A DNA stretch of 64,000 bases from Streptomyces rishiriensis (lineage in GTDB: Bacteria; Actinomycetota; Actinomycetes; Streptomycetales; Streptomycetaceae): contig NZ_BEWA01000004.1 in NCBI RefSeq assembly GCF_003112535.1, positions 62,001-126,000 on the forward strand, given 5' to 3'. The translations under genes and the position numbers were made by a program. This document shows, one piece after another, positions 25,005-33,225 of the stretch (the stretch's first letter is position 1; each line of letters begins with the position of its first letter). The notes below the pieces were generated by a model. The model saw only the letters and a list, made by a program, of their open reading frames with translations, ran no database searches and was not told the origin of the DNA.

Positions 25005-26342
25005 TCAGGCCGCGGCCGGGGCCGGGGCCGGGGCCGGGGAGCCGGCCACGACCGCGGGCCGGCGCCGGATCACCAGCGCCATCAACGCGGCGGCGGCGCA
25101 CAGCGCCCCGGAGCCGTACCAGACCACGTCGTACGAGCCGAACGCGTCGCGGGCCACGCCGCCCAGGAAGGCCACCAGGGCCGCGCCCACCTGGTGCGAG
25201 GCCAGGACCCAGCCGAAGACGATGGCGCTGTCCTCGCCGTAGTGCTCGCGGCACAGCGCGAGGGTGGGCGGGACGGTGGCCACCCAGTCCAGGCCGTAGA
25301 AGACGATGAAGAAGATCATCGGCGGGTGGACCGAGGGGGCCAGCAGGAGGGGCAGGAACAGCAGCGAGACGCCACGCAGCGCGTAGTACACCGCCAGCAG
25401 CCGGCGCGCCTCGAAGCGGTCGGTGAACCAGCCGGAGGCGATGGTGCCGACCACGTCGAACACCCCGATGACGGCGAGCAGCGAAGCCGCCGCCGTGACC
25501 GGCATGCCGTGGTCGTGGGCGGCCGGCACGAAGTGGGTCTGCACCAGGCCGTTCGTCGAGGCGCCGCAGATCGCGAAGGTGCCGGCCAGCAGCCAGAACG
25601 GGCCCGTGCGCACGGCCGAGGCCAGCACCCGCAGGGTGCGGCGGGCGGCGCCCCGCACCGGCGCGGGCTTGGGCACGAACTCCCGCGCGCCGTAGGGCTT
25701 CTGACCGACGTCGGCCGGATGGTCCCGCAGCAGCAGCCACACGAAGGGGACGACGGTGAGCGCGGCCAGCGCGACCGTCACCGCGGCCGGCCGCCAGTCG
25801 TAGCGCGTGACCGTCCACGACAGCAGCGGCAGGAAGATCAGCTGGCCGGAGGCGGAGGCCGCGGTCAGGACGCCGCTGACCAGGCCCCGCCGCTCGGTGA
25901 ACCACCGGTTGGTGACCGTCGCGGCGAACGCGAGCGCCATCGAGCCCGAGCCGAGGCCCACCAGCAGGCCCCAGTACAGCATCAGCTGCCAGGCGGCCGT
26001 CATCCACACCGTCAGCATCGAGCCGACGGAGATCACGGTCAGCGCCGCGGCGACCACCCGCCGGATGCCGAAGCGGTCCATCAGGGCCGCCGCGAACGGG
26101 GCGGTCAGGCCGTACAGCGCCAGATTGACCGAGACGGCCGCGCCGATCGTGCCGCGCGACCAGCCGAACTCCTCGTGCAGCGGGTCGATGAGCAGACCGG
26201 GGAGCGAGCGGAAGGCCGCCGCTCCGATGATCGTGACGAAGGTGACGGCGGCGACGAACCAGGCCCGGTGGACGCGGATGCGGGGCGGCCTGTCCTGGTT
26301 CCGTCGCCCTGCGCCTGCGGGCGGTTCGGTTGTCTGGGTCAC
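25005..26342 (-). CDS. Major facilitator superfamily transporter
   Basis: 445 residues with about twelve hydrophobic segments and the MFS loop motif ALMDRFGIRRVV after helix 2 (about residue 85) and TDRFEARRLLAVYYALRG in the second half. It resembles OFA/monocarboxylate-type carriers. GTG at 26342 has AGG eight bases upstream. It is divergent from the GlxA-type regulator with only 71 bases between starts, so regulation by that gene is likely. Substrate cannot be told. Confidence 0.85.
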   Translation of the reverse strand: MTQTTEPPAGAGRRNQDRPPRIRVHRAWFVAAVTFVTIIGAAAFRSLPGLLIDPLHEEFGWSRGTIGAAVSVNLALYGLTAPFAAALMDRFGIRRVVAAALTVISVGSMLTVWMTAAWQLMLYWGLLVGLGSGSMALAFAATVTNRWFTERRGLVSGVLTAASASGQLIFLPLLSWTVTRYDWRPAAVTVALAALTVVPFVWLLLRDHPADVGQKPYGAREFVPKPAPVRGAARRTLRVLASAVRTGPFWLLAGTFAICGASTNGLVQTHFVPAAHDHGMPVTAAASLLAVIGVFDVVGTIASGWFTDRFEARRLLAVYYALRGVSLLFLPLLLAPSVHPPMIFFIVFYGLDWVATVPPTLALCREHYGEDSAIVFGWVLASHQVGAALVAFLGGVARDAFGSYDVVWYGSGALCAAAALMALVIRRRPAVVAGSPAPAPAPAAA

Positions 26343-26401
26343 ATCATCGACCTTCGGCCACCCGCCCCGCTGAAACGAGTGGCCCGAAAGACAGCATTCA
26401 C

Positions 26402-26407
26402 TAGGAT
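26402..26407 (+). promoter_or_regulatory. Strong -10 (TAGGAT) of a leaderless GlxA transcript
   Basis: TAGGAT is a near-consensus Streptomyces -10 and ends six bases before the ATG at 26414, with no Shine-Dalgarno between. Confidence 0.55.
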
Positions 26408-26413
26408 CGGGCC

Positions 26414-27484
26414 ATGCCTCACGATGAGCGGCCCTTCCGTCCCCACCGCGTCGTCGTCCTCGCCCTCGACGGTCTGCTCCCCTTCGAGCTGGGCATCCCG
26501 CACCGCATCTTCGGCCGCCCGAAGGACGCCGAGGGCCGGCATCTGTACGAGGTCGTCACCTGCTCCGTCCGGCCGCCGGGCCCCGTCGAGACGGACGCCG
26601 ACTTCGCCGTCGACGTCGCGCACGGCCCGGAGGCCCTGGCCACCGCCGACACCGTGATCGTCCCGGCCTCCTACGAGCTCGGCCCGGTCTTCGAGCAGGG
26701 CGTCCTGACCGACGAGCTCGCCGCCGCCCTCGCCATGATCCGGCCCGGCGCCCGTCTCGCCTCCATCTGCACAGGCGTGTACGTCCTGGCCGCCGCCGGC
26801 TTCCTCGACGGCCGGCCCGCCACCACGCACTGGGCCGACGCCGAGCGCCTCCAGCGGCTCTTCCCGCGGATCGACGTCGATCCGGACGTCCTGTTCATCG
26901 ACGACGGCGACGTGCTCACCTCGGCCGGCGTCGCCGCCGGGATCGACCTGTGCCTGCACATGGTGCGCCGCGACCACGGCACCGCCGTCGCCAACGACGT
27001 CGCCCGCCGCACCGTCGTGCCCCCGCACCGCGACGGCGGCCAGGCGCAGTACATCGAGCGTCCGGTGCCCGACCCGCAGCAGGCGACCACGACCGCCGCC
27101 CGCGCCTGGGCGCTGGGCCGCCTGCACGAGCCGATCCAGCTGCGTGACATGGCCGAGCAGGAGGCCATGTCGGTACGGACGTTCACCCGCCGCTTCCGTG
27201 AGGAGGTCGGCATCAGCCCGGGTCAGTGGCTCACCCAGCAGCGCGTCGAACGGGCCAGGCACCTGCTGGAGTCCAGCGACCTGTCCGTCGATCGGATCGC
27301 CCGCAACGCCGGTTTCGGCACCGCCCAGTCGATGCGCCAGCACCTACAAGCGGCTCTCGGGGTCACCCCCACGGCGTATCGCCGCACCTTCCGGACCGGC
27401 GGCGGTCAGAACGTCAGCACCGCGCGCGCCACCCGCCCCGCCTCCGCGTCCGTCGCGGCCTTCTCGAAGTCCTCCACCGGGTAG
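26414..27484 (+). CDS. GlxA-family AraC-type regulator with DJ-1/PfpI domain
   Basis: 356 residues. N-terminal DJ-1/PfpI-like domain (VVVLALDGLLPFELGIPHRI; the conserved nucleophile-elbow cysteine in ASICTGVYVLAAAGFLDG, about residue 120), then a C-terminal AraC double helix-turn-helix from about residue 240 (MAEQEAMSVRTFTRRFREEV, LSVDRIARNAGFGTAQSMRQH). Family members such as GlxA in Streptomyces and GbdR in Pseudomonas respond to amines or metabolites. It is divergent from an MFS carrier. Its last 26 codons overlap the 3' end of the convergent alcohol dehydrogenase gene by 79 bases. Confidence 0.87.
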   Translation: MPHDERPFRPHRVVVLALDGLLPFELGIPHRIFGRPKDAEGRHLYEVVTCSVRPPGPVETDADFAVDVAHGPEALATADTVIVPASYELGPVFEQGVLTDELAAALAMIRPGARLASICTGVYVLAAAGFLDGRPATTHWADAERLQRLFPRIDVDPDVLFIDDGDVLTSAGVAAGIDLCLHMVRRDHGTAVANDVARRTVVPPHRDGGQAQYIERPVPDPQQATTTAARAWALGRLHEPIQLRDMAEQEAMSVRTFTRRFREEVGISPGQWLTQQRVERARHLLESSDLSVDRIARNAGFGTAQSMRQHLQAALGVTPTAYRRTFRTGGGQNVSTARATRPASASVAAFSKSSTG

Positions 27485-28455
27485 GTCCGGGTGACGAGTT
27501 CGTCGAGCAGCAGCCGGCCCTCGCGGTACAGCTCCGCGTACAGGGCGACGTCCCGCTGCGGCCGTGAGGCGCCGTACCGGCAGCCCAGGATCGACTTGTC
27601 CAGGAACAGGGAGGAGACCAGGAAGGACGCCTCGGCGGCCGCCGGGGGCACCCCCAGCAGCACCGCCTGACCGTGCCGGTCGAGCAGGTCGACGGCGGCC
27701 CGGATCAGCTCGACGCGTCCCACGCACTCGAAGACGTGGTCCGCGCCCGTCGGCAGCACCTCCCGCACGCCGTCGGCCGACGTCAGGAAGTGCGTGGCCC
27801 CGAACCGCCGCGCCGCCGCCTCCTTCGCCGGGTTCGCGTCGACGGCGACGATGCGCGACGCGCCCGCGATCCGCGCGCCCTGCAGCACGTTGAGCCCGAT
27901 CCCGCCCGTCCCGATGACGACGACGCTCTCCCCGTGGCCCACCCGCGCGCGGTTGAGGACGGCCCCGACCCCGGTCAGCACCCCGCACCCGATCAGCGCG
28001 GCGGACGTCAGCGGAACGTCCTTCGGGATGCGGACCGCCTGCACCGCCTTGACCACCGTCCGCTCGGCGAAGGCGGAGTTCGCGGCGAACTGGAACAGCG
28101 GCCGCCCCGCGCGCGTGAACGGCTTCTGCGGCCGCCCGATGGCCTGCCGGCACATCGTCGGCCGGCCCCGGTCGCACTCCGCGCACGCGCCGCAGTTGGC
28201 GAGCGTGGACAGGGCGACGTGGTCGCCCGCCACGACATGGGAGACCCCCGCGCCGACCGCCTCCACCACGCCCGCGCCCTCGTGCCCGAGGACGACGGGC
28301 ACCGGGAAGGGGATCGTCCCGTCGACGACGGACAGGTCGCTGTGGCACAGCCCGGCCGCCGAGATCGCGACCAGCACCTCGCCAGGACCCGGCTCACGCA
28401 CCTCCAGATCGCCGACGACCTCGACCCGCTTCCCGTCGAACACCACGCCTCGCAT
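27406..28455 (-). CDS. Zinc-dependent alcohol dehydrogenase (class III-like MDR)
   Basis: 349 residues of the medium-chain dehydrogenase family. Catalytic zinc ligands in GLCHSDLSVVDG (Cys about 37) and VVLGHEGAGVVEAVG; structural zinc cysteines in LANCGACAECDRGRPTMC (about 84-101); NAD-binding VVIGTGGIGLNVLQGARIAG (about 172). The enzyme should oxidise an alcohol to aldehyde or ketone. It is the last gene of the SDR - acyl-CoA dehydrogenase - alcohol dehydrogenase operon, 19 bases after the dehydrogenase, and so is under the palindrome at 30729. ATG at 28455 (GTG at 28458 also possible) with GGAGGGGAG upstream. Confidence 0.87.
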   Translation of the reverse strand: MRGVVFDGKRVEVVGDLEVREPGPGEVLVAISAAGLCHSDLSVVDGTIPFPVPVVLGHEGAGVVEAVGAGVSHVVAGDHVALSTLANCGACAECDRGRPTMCRQAIGRPQKPFTRAGRPLFQFAANSAFAERTVVKAVQAVRIPKDVPLTSAALIGCGVLTGVGAVLNRARVGHGESVVVIGTGGIGLNVLQGARIAGASRIVAVDANPAKEAAARRFGATHFLTSADGVREVLPTGADHVFECVGRVELIRAAVDLLDRHGQAVLLGVPPAAAEASFLVSSLFLDKSILGCRYGASRPQRDVALYAELYREGRLLLDELVTRTYPVEDFEKAATDAEAGRVARAVLTF

Positions 28456-28474
28456 CACGCTGCTCCCCTCCGCC

Positions 28475-29623
28475 TCATCCCTTGGGTTGCCTGGGCAGAC
28501 CGAGCACGCGCTCGGCGATGATCGTGCGCTGGACCTGGTCCGAGCCGCCGTAGATCGTGTCGGCCCGCGAGAACAGGAACAGGTGCTGTGCGTCGTCGAG
28601 CCCGTACGGCGCGGCGGCCGACCAGTCCGCCGGGCCGGCACTCGCCGCCGCTCCCCGCACCTGCACCGCAGCCTCCCCCAGCCGCTGGTGCCAGCCCGCC
28701 CACAACAGCTTCGCCACACTCGGCGCACCCGCCCCGCCCGAACCCCCCAGCGTGCGCAGCGCGTTCCACCGCATGGTGCGCAACTCCGCCCACAGCCGCA
28801 CCAGCCGCTCGCGCACGACGGGGTCGTCGGCCGTGCCGTTCTCCACGGCCGTGCGCACCACCCGCGCCAACTCCTGTGCGAAGCCGATCTGCTGGGCGAG
28901 CGTCGACACCCCGCGCTCGAAGCCGAGGAGGCTCATCGCGACCCGCCAGCCGTCGCCCTCCGCGCCGACGACGTGCTCGGCACGCGCGTGGGCGCCGTCG
29001 AAGAACACCTCGTTGAAGTCGCTGGTGCCGGTGAGCTGCCGGATCGGCCGCACCTCGATCCGTCCCGGCTGGTCCATGGGCAGGAGGAGGAAGGTCAGCC
29101 CGTGGTGACGCCTCGACTCCGGGTCGGTGCGCGCGAGCACGAAGCACCAGTCGGCCTCATGGGCGAGGGACGTCCAGATCTTCTGCCCGGTGACGCGGTA
29201 GGACCGTCCGCCTGCGGCGGGTTCGGCTCTCGTACGCAGTGCGGCGAGGTCGGATCCCGCGCCGGGTTCGCTGTATCCCTGGCACCACAGCTCGGCGCCG
29301 GCGGCGATCGGCGGCAGGAAGCGCGACTTCTGCTCCGCCGTGCCGTGGGCGAGGAGGGTGGGCGCGAGGAGGTTCTCCCCGATGTGCCCGGACCGGGGCG
29401 GGGCGCCCGACCGGGCGTACTCCTCGGCCCAGGCGACCTGCTGCGTGAGAGTCGCGGTCCGGTTGCCGTACCCGCCCTCCCCCCACCCGATCCCGACCCA
29501 CCCGGCCGCCCCGAGGGCGCCTTCCCAGGCACGGCGACCGCAGGCGTGCGGAACGTGCTCGGCTAGCCAGGCCCGAGCCTCGGCGCGGAACGAGTCGTCC
29601 GCCGGCGTGAATCCGAAGTCCAC
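28475..29623 (-). CDS. Acyl-CoA dehydrogenase, large-type subunit
   Basis: 382 residues with complete acyl-CoA dehydrogenase fold: FGFTPADDSFRAEARAWLAE, GWVGIGWGEGGYG, LWCQGYSEPGAGSDLAALRT (FAD/substrate segment), YRVTGQKIWTSLAHEADWCF, GWRVAMSLLGFERGV and a C-terminal TIYGGSDQVQRTIIAERVLG. The usual YEGT glutamate is replaced by GGS in this last motif, as in many heteromeric actinobacterial FadE chains. The likely partner is a short-type chain such as that at 7884. GTG at 29623 with AAGGAGGGGAAC upstream. A 14-base tandem repeat separates it from the SDR gene. Confidence 0.87.
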   Translation of the reverse strand: MDFGFTPADDSFRAEARAWLAEHVPHACGRRAWEGALGAAGWVGIGWGEGGYGNRTATLTQQVAWAEEYARSGAPPRSGHIGENLLAPTLLAHGTAEQKSRFLPPIAAGAELWCQGYSEPGAGSDLAALRTRAEPAAGGRSYRVTGQKIWTSLAHEADWCFVLARTDPESRRHHGLTFLLLPMDQPGRIEVRPIRQLTGTSDFNEVFFDGAHARAEHVVGAEGDGWRVAMSLLGFERGVSTLAQQIGFAQELARVVRTAVENGTADDPVVRERLVRLWAELRTMRWNALRTLGGSGGAGAPSVAKLLWAGWHQRLGEAAVQVRGAAASAGPADWSAAAPYGLDDAQHLFLFSRADTIYGGSDQVQRTIIAERVLGLPRQPKG

Positions 29624-29702
29624 GTTCCCCTCCTTGGACAAGCGCGGCCGGCAGCCCGCGGGGCGCGGCGCCGCATCGACGTGCGGCTGCGCCGCGTGGG
29701 CT

Positions 29703-29766
29703 CGACCCGCCACGGACGACCTGCCACGGACGACCCGCCACGGACGACCCGCCACGGACGACCCGC
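29703..29766. repeat. 14-base tandem repeat between SDR and dehydrogenase genes
   Basis: About 4.6 copies of CGACCCGCCACGGA (starts 29703, 29717, 29731, 29745, 29759) in the 168-base gap. The unit is not a multiple of three, consistent with noncoding DNA. Confidence 0.88.
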
Positions 29767-29791
29767 GCCCGGAAGACCGCGGGAAGCATGC

Positions 29792-30706
29792 TCAGGCGTT
29801 GGGCCGGCTGCCCTCCCGCGCGGCACGCGCCATCTCCTCCAGCCGCGCGAGCATCGGCATCGGGTCCACCCCGACGGTCGCGGGCAGCACCTCGGCGATC
29901 CGCTCCGGCGTCCAGGAACCCCCCTGCGCGTAGGCCGAACGCAGTTCCCTCGGCTGCGCCCACACCGCGATCTTCGGCCCCGCGACGGTGTACACCTGCC
30001 CGGTGACCCCCGCCTCGCGCGCCCGGTCCGACAGCAGGTAGACCACGAAGGCGGCCACGTCCTCCGGCTCGCCCATCTCCGCCAGCTCCATGGGCACGCC
30101 GGCCGACATGCGCGTCCGGGCCACCGGGGCCACCGCGTTGGCCGTCACCCCGTACTTGTGCAGGCCCAGCGCGGCGCTGCGCACGAGCGAGATGATCCCG
30201 CCCTTGGCCGCGCTGTAGTTGGCCTGGGACACCGAGCCCTGGTGGTTGCCGCTGGTGAAGCCAATCAGCGTGCCGGAGCGCTGCCCGCGCATCACCGCCG
30301 ACGCGGCCCGGAACACCGTGAACGTGCCCTTGAGGTGGGTGGCGAGGACCGGGTCCCACTCCTCCTCGGACATGTTGAACAGCATCCGCTCGCGCAGGAT
30401 CCCGGCCACGCACACGACTCCGTCGAGCCGCCCGTACGTCTCCAGGGCCGTGTCCACGACGCGCTGACCGCCCGCCATCGTCGAGATGTCGTCGGCGACG
30501 GCGACCGCCTCCCCGCCCGCCGCCTCGATCTCCTTGACGACGGCCTCGGCGATCTCACTGGCGGGCGCGGCCCCGTCCACGCCGACGCCGTAGTCGTTGA
30601 CGACGACGCGCGCGCCCTCGGCCGCCGCGGCAAGCGCCACCGCTCGTCCGATGCCTCGTCCCGCGCCCGTGACGGCGACGGTCTTGCCGGTCAGGAAGTT
30701 CCCCAC
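29792..30706 (-). CDS. Short-chain dehydrogenase/reductase (hydroxyacyl-CoA dehydrogenase type)
   Basis: 304 residues. NAD(P) site VAVTGAGRGIGRAVALAAAA (about 10-29), the VVVNDYGVGVDG segment characteristic of the dehydrogenase part of multifunctional enzyme type 2 and of actinobacterial hydroxyacyl-CoA dehydrogenases, and catalytic Ser-Tyr-Lys in GFTSGNHQGSVSQANYSAAKGG (about 148-169). A C-terminal extension after residue 250 (QPRELRSAYAQGGSWTPERI) is also typical of that group. It probably oxidises a 3-hydroxyacyl-CoA. First gene of its operon; GTG at 30706 with GGAGGGG upstream. Confidence 0.88.
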   Translation of the reverse strand: MGNFLTGKTVAVTGAGRGIGRAVALAAAAEGARVVVNDYGVGVDGAAPASEIAEAVVKEIEAAGGEAVAVADDISTMAGGQRVVDTALETYGRLDGVVCVAGILRERMLFNMSEEEWDPVLATHLKGTFTVFRAASAVMRGQRSGTLIGFTSGNHQGSVSQANYSAAKGGIISLVRSAALGLHKYGVTANAVAPVARTRMSAGVPMELAEMGEPEDVAAFVVYLLSDRAREAGVTGQVYTVAGPKIAVWAQPRELRSAYAQGGSWTPERIAEVLPATVGVDPMPMLARLEEMARAAREGSRPNA

Positions 30707-30728
30707 GTCCGGACCCCTCCCGCAGTTT

Positions 30729-30743
30729 CTGACGGACCGTTAG
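30729..30743. promoter_or_regulatory. Catabolic-regulon operator, copy 6
   Basis: CTGACGGACCGTTAG, one base off a perfect 15-bp palindrome, lies in the 102-base gap between the divergent SDR and cyclase genes, close to the SDR start. Confidence 0.75.
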
Positions 30744-30808
30744 ATTTGAGATTCGAGGTCTAGATTGACCCGTCCGCCGGTCGGGGACAAGCCCCGGGGA
30801 GGCATGGA

Positions 30809-31735
30809 ATGACACTGCCCGTCGAGTTCCACGACATCGCGAAGCGCGTCAACAACTGGGGACGCTGGGGGGCCGACGACGAGATCGGCACGCTGAACCT
30901 GATCACCGACGACGTCGTCCGCGCCGCGGCCGCCGAGATCCGCACCGGCCGCCGCGTCCCGCTGGCGCTGCCGCTGCGCGAGGACGGCGTGCAGACCGGG
31001 CTGATCCCGGGCCGGGTCAACCCGCTGCACGCCATGGTGCAGATCAACCAGGAGATCTTCGGTCCGGGCACGGTGGCGTGCAGCGACGACATCGTGACGA
31101 TGGGCCTCCAGGCCGGCACCCACTGGGACGCGCTGACCCATGTGTCGCACTCGGGGAAGCTCTACAACGGCCGCCCGGCCGCCACCGTCACGGCGCACGG
31201 GGGAGCCGAGTTCAGCGGCATCGACAAGGCGCGGCACGTCGTCTCGCGCGGGGTGCTGCTCGACGTGGCACGCGCGCGCGGCGTCGACCGGCTGGCGGGC
31301 GACCACGCGGTCACCCCGCAGGACCTGGACGCGGCGGAGGAGCTGGCGGGCACGCGCGTGCGCGCGGGCGACGTGGTGCTCGTACGGACCGGGCAGGTCC
31401 AGGTCTATCTGAGCGGCGACAAGCACGGGTACGGCTATCCGTCCCCGGGGCTGTCCGTCCGCACGCCGGAGTGGTTCCACGCGCGCGACGTGGCCGCCGT
31501 CGCCGACGACACCCTGACGTTCGAGATCTTCCCGCCGGAGATCGAGGACCTGTGGCTGCCCGTGCACGCGCTCCACCTGGTGGAGATGGGGATGCTGCAG
31601 GGCCAGAACTGGAATCTCGAAAAGTTATCCACAGCCTGTGGAGAAACCGGCCGCTACGCCTTCCTGCTGTCGGCGATGCCCGAGCCGTTCGTCGGCGGCA
31701 CGGGAACTCCGGTGGCGCCCGTGGCCGTTCTCTGA
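30809..31735 (+). CDS. Cyclase-family metal-dependent hydrolase (kynurenine-formamidase-like), TTA-containing
   Basis: 308 residues. The metal-binding motif GLQAGTHWDALTHVSHSG (about 95-112) matches the HxGTHxDxPxH-type signature of the cyclase/KynB family, here with glutamine in the first position. Start NWGRWGADDEIGTLNLIT and the C-terminal EFLL-like YAFLLSAMPEPFVGG are also typical. Members hydrolyse amides, esters or lactones, including in cyclic-acid degradation. Codon 273 (31625-31627) is TTA, the rare leucine codon read only by the bldA tRNA; I saw no other TTA codon in the window's genes. It is divergent from the SDR operon and shares its operator. A further 445 bases downstream hold no gene. 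Confidence 0.85.
   Translation: MTLPVEFHDIAKRVNNWGRWGADDEIGTLNLITDDVVRAAAAEIRTGRRVPLALPLREDGVQTGLIPGRVNPLHAMVQINQEIFGPGTVACSDDIVTMGLQAGTHWDALTHVSHSGKLYNGRPAATVTAHGGAEFSGIDKARHVVSRGVLLDVARARGVDRLAGDHAVTPQDLDAAEELAGTRVRAGDVVLVRTGQVQVYLSGDKHGYGYPSPGLSVRTPEWFHARDVAAVADDTLTFEIFPPEIEDLWLPVHALHLVEMGMLQGQNWNLEKLSTACGETGRYAFLLSAMPEPFVGGTGTPVAPVAVL
31625..31645. other. DnaA-box-like dyad inside the cyclase gene
   Basis: TTATCCACA, the bacterial DnaA-box consensus, is followed after three bases by TGTGGAGAA, the reverse complement of a one-mismatch box. The pair forms a dyad within coding sequence whose codons here are unusually AT-rich for this gene. Function is unproven. Confidence 0.5.
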
Positions 31736-32180
31736 GCCCTGGAACAGGCCCGGGACGCGAGGGACCCGGAAGTCGTCGGCCGGCGGCGCGCGGCCGCCCG
31801 CCCCGAGCACGGCACCGCGCACCGCCATCCGACTCCGGCGCACCCCCCTCGACTCCCCAGGGCCCTGAGGAAGCCGTCGGCGCCGAATCACGACCCACGC
31901 TCGGCAAGGGCTCCCGTCACCGAAGCCCTCGTCGTCCCCTCACGGCGAATCGCTGCCCACAAGCGTGATCAAACGGACACCTCACGTCAACACCCGGACG
32001 ACGATTTGTTACTTACATCCGATTCGCGGTGGGCGCGCACGGAAGCACAGACGGGCGCACCGACTCCCCGGCGGGCGAGAACCGACGACGCTTCCTGCAT
32101 CCGCGCACCGCGTCCCGCCGGGCGTTTCACGACCGTGCGCCGCGACCGGCACACGACCCGGAGCGTGCGCCGACGACGCG
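31736..32180. other. Gap without a gene
   Basis: No supported gene between the cyclase and the second anti-sigma-type ATPase. The piece around 31995-32025 is AT-rich for this genome, and on the minus strand a TTGACG hexamer occurs near 31985, but no convincing promoter or RNA can be assigned. Confidence 0.5.
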
Positions 32181-32708
32181 TCAGACCACCTCGTAGGCGA
32201 AGCCTCCATAGGCCGGCGCGGGCTTCGTCCGCACCGCGACCGCGCGTTCGGCCGCGGCCGCGCACTCGGCGACGCCGCCCCGGTCGGTCTCCGCCCGGCC
32301 CGGCGCGGCACAGCGGTCGAGCTCGCACCAGATGCGCTTGCCCGCGCCCTCGACGCTCCAGCCCCAGCGGTCCGCGAGTCCGTCGACGAGGGCCAGGCCG
32401 CGGCCGCCGGTCGCCTCGTCGCCGACGCACCGGGGCACCGGGGCCCGGTCGCTGGCGTCGGCCACCTCCAGGCGGACGACGGACGGCTCGCCCGCCGCAC
32501 CCGGCAGGGAGAGCCGCAGCACCGCCGGACAGCCGGTGTGCACCACGGCGTTGGTGACCAGCTCGGAGACGAGCAGGATCAGCGTCTCGGCGAGCGGCTC
32601 CTCGTCCTCTATCCCCGACCCGGCGAGACGCGAACGAGCCCACCTGCGGGCGCGCCCCACCTCAGCGGGGTCGGGCCGGATCTCCAGTTGCACTTGAAGC
32701 ACCTGCAC
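32181..32708 (-). CDS. ATP-binding protein, RsbW-like anti-sigma factor family
   Basis: 175 residues. HATPase_c features: ILLVSELVTNAVVHTGCPAV (N-box, about 43-62), VRLEVADASDRAPVP, GGRGLALVDGLADRWGW and GKRIWCELD. The C-terminal 35 residues after the ATPase core are Ala-rich. Like the gene at 1341 it is one of the many short ATPases of unknown partner in Streptomyces. It is isolated, with 445 bases of gene-free DNA after it and a weakly supported small ORF upstream on the other strand. The window also holds a STAS protein (38945) that could in principle pair with such a kinase. Confidence 0.85.
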   Translation of the reverse strand: MQVLQVQLEIRPDPAEVGRARRWARSRLAGSGIEDEEPLAETLILLVSELVTNAVVHTGCPAVLRLSLPGAAGEPSVVRLEVADASDRAPVPRCVGDEATGGRGLALVDGLADRWGWSVEGAGKRIWCELDRCAAPGRAETDRGGVAECAAAAERAVAVRTKPAPAYGGFAYEVV

Positions 32709-32934
32709 CGCTCACACCATCCGAACCGGCGGACACATGGCCGTGCGCCACGTGCGCCACGCGAGCCGCGTGAGCACCATGACGACGGGGGCCACGATCG
32801 TAGCCATTTTCTGCATGGCCAGAACAACAGCCAGAGGCAGGGTGACGGAACGTGAATCCCTTAGGAGACAGCTTGGTTGACCTACAGTCACCCCAACAAG
32901 CGCTTCGGGCATATTCCATCGCGAAGGAGTACCC

Positions 32935-33126
32935 GTGCGGCATACTGTGCGACGCTCGTTGCGGGGAGTCGAACAGGCGGGGGCGAGAAGCCCGTCCGCC
33001 CTGCGAGCGGCGGCGCGCACCGCCGGATCCGGCATCGCCCCAGGGGCACCGCCGGCATGGCTCATGCTCGGAACCACTCGCATCCCACAGAAGGTACCGG
33101 AGCGATCCGCCGACTCCGGGCCGTGA
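32935..33126 (+). CDS. Small arginine-rich hypothetical ORF
   Basis: 63 codons beginning GTG with a strong AAGGAG seven bases upstream. It is the only candidate gene in the 517-base gap 32709-33225. The protein starts MRHTVRRSLRGVEQ, is rich in Arg, Ala and Pro, and resembles nothing I know. Third-position GC looks lower than in neighbouring genes, so it may be a remnant or a chance frame with a good ribosome site. Confidence 0.3.
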   Translation: MRHTVRRSLRGVEQAGARSPSALRAAARTAGSGIAPGAPPAWLMLGTTRIPQKVPERSADSGP

Positions 33127-33225
33127 CGGGTCACGCATCGGACACAACCCGATATCAACGCTCCGTGATTCCGGTATGCCACGATCCGCGACATCCGCGC
33201 GGCCGCCCGCCCGCCGGCCCCTCCG

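Noticed and set aside
31985-32030. Possible promoter or RNA in the AT-rich stretch downstream of the cyclase
   Set aside because: A TTGACG hexamer occurs but no matching -10 or structured transcript could be supported.
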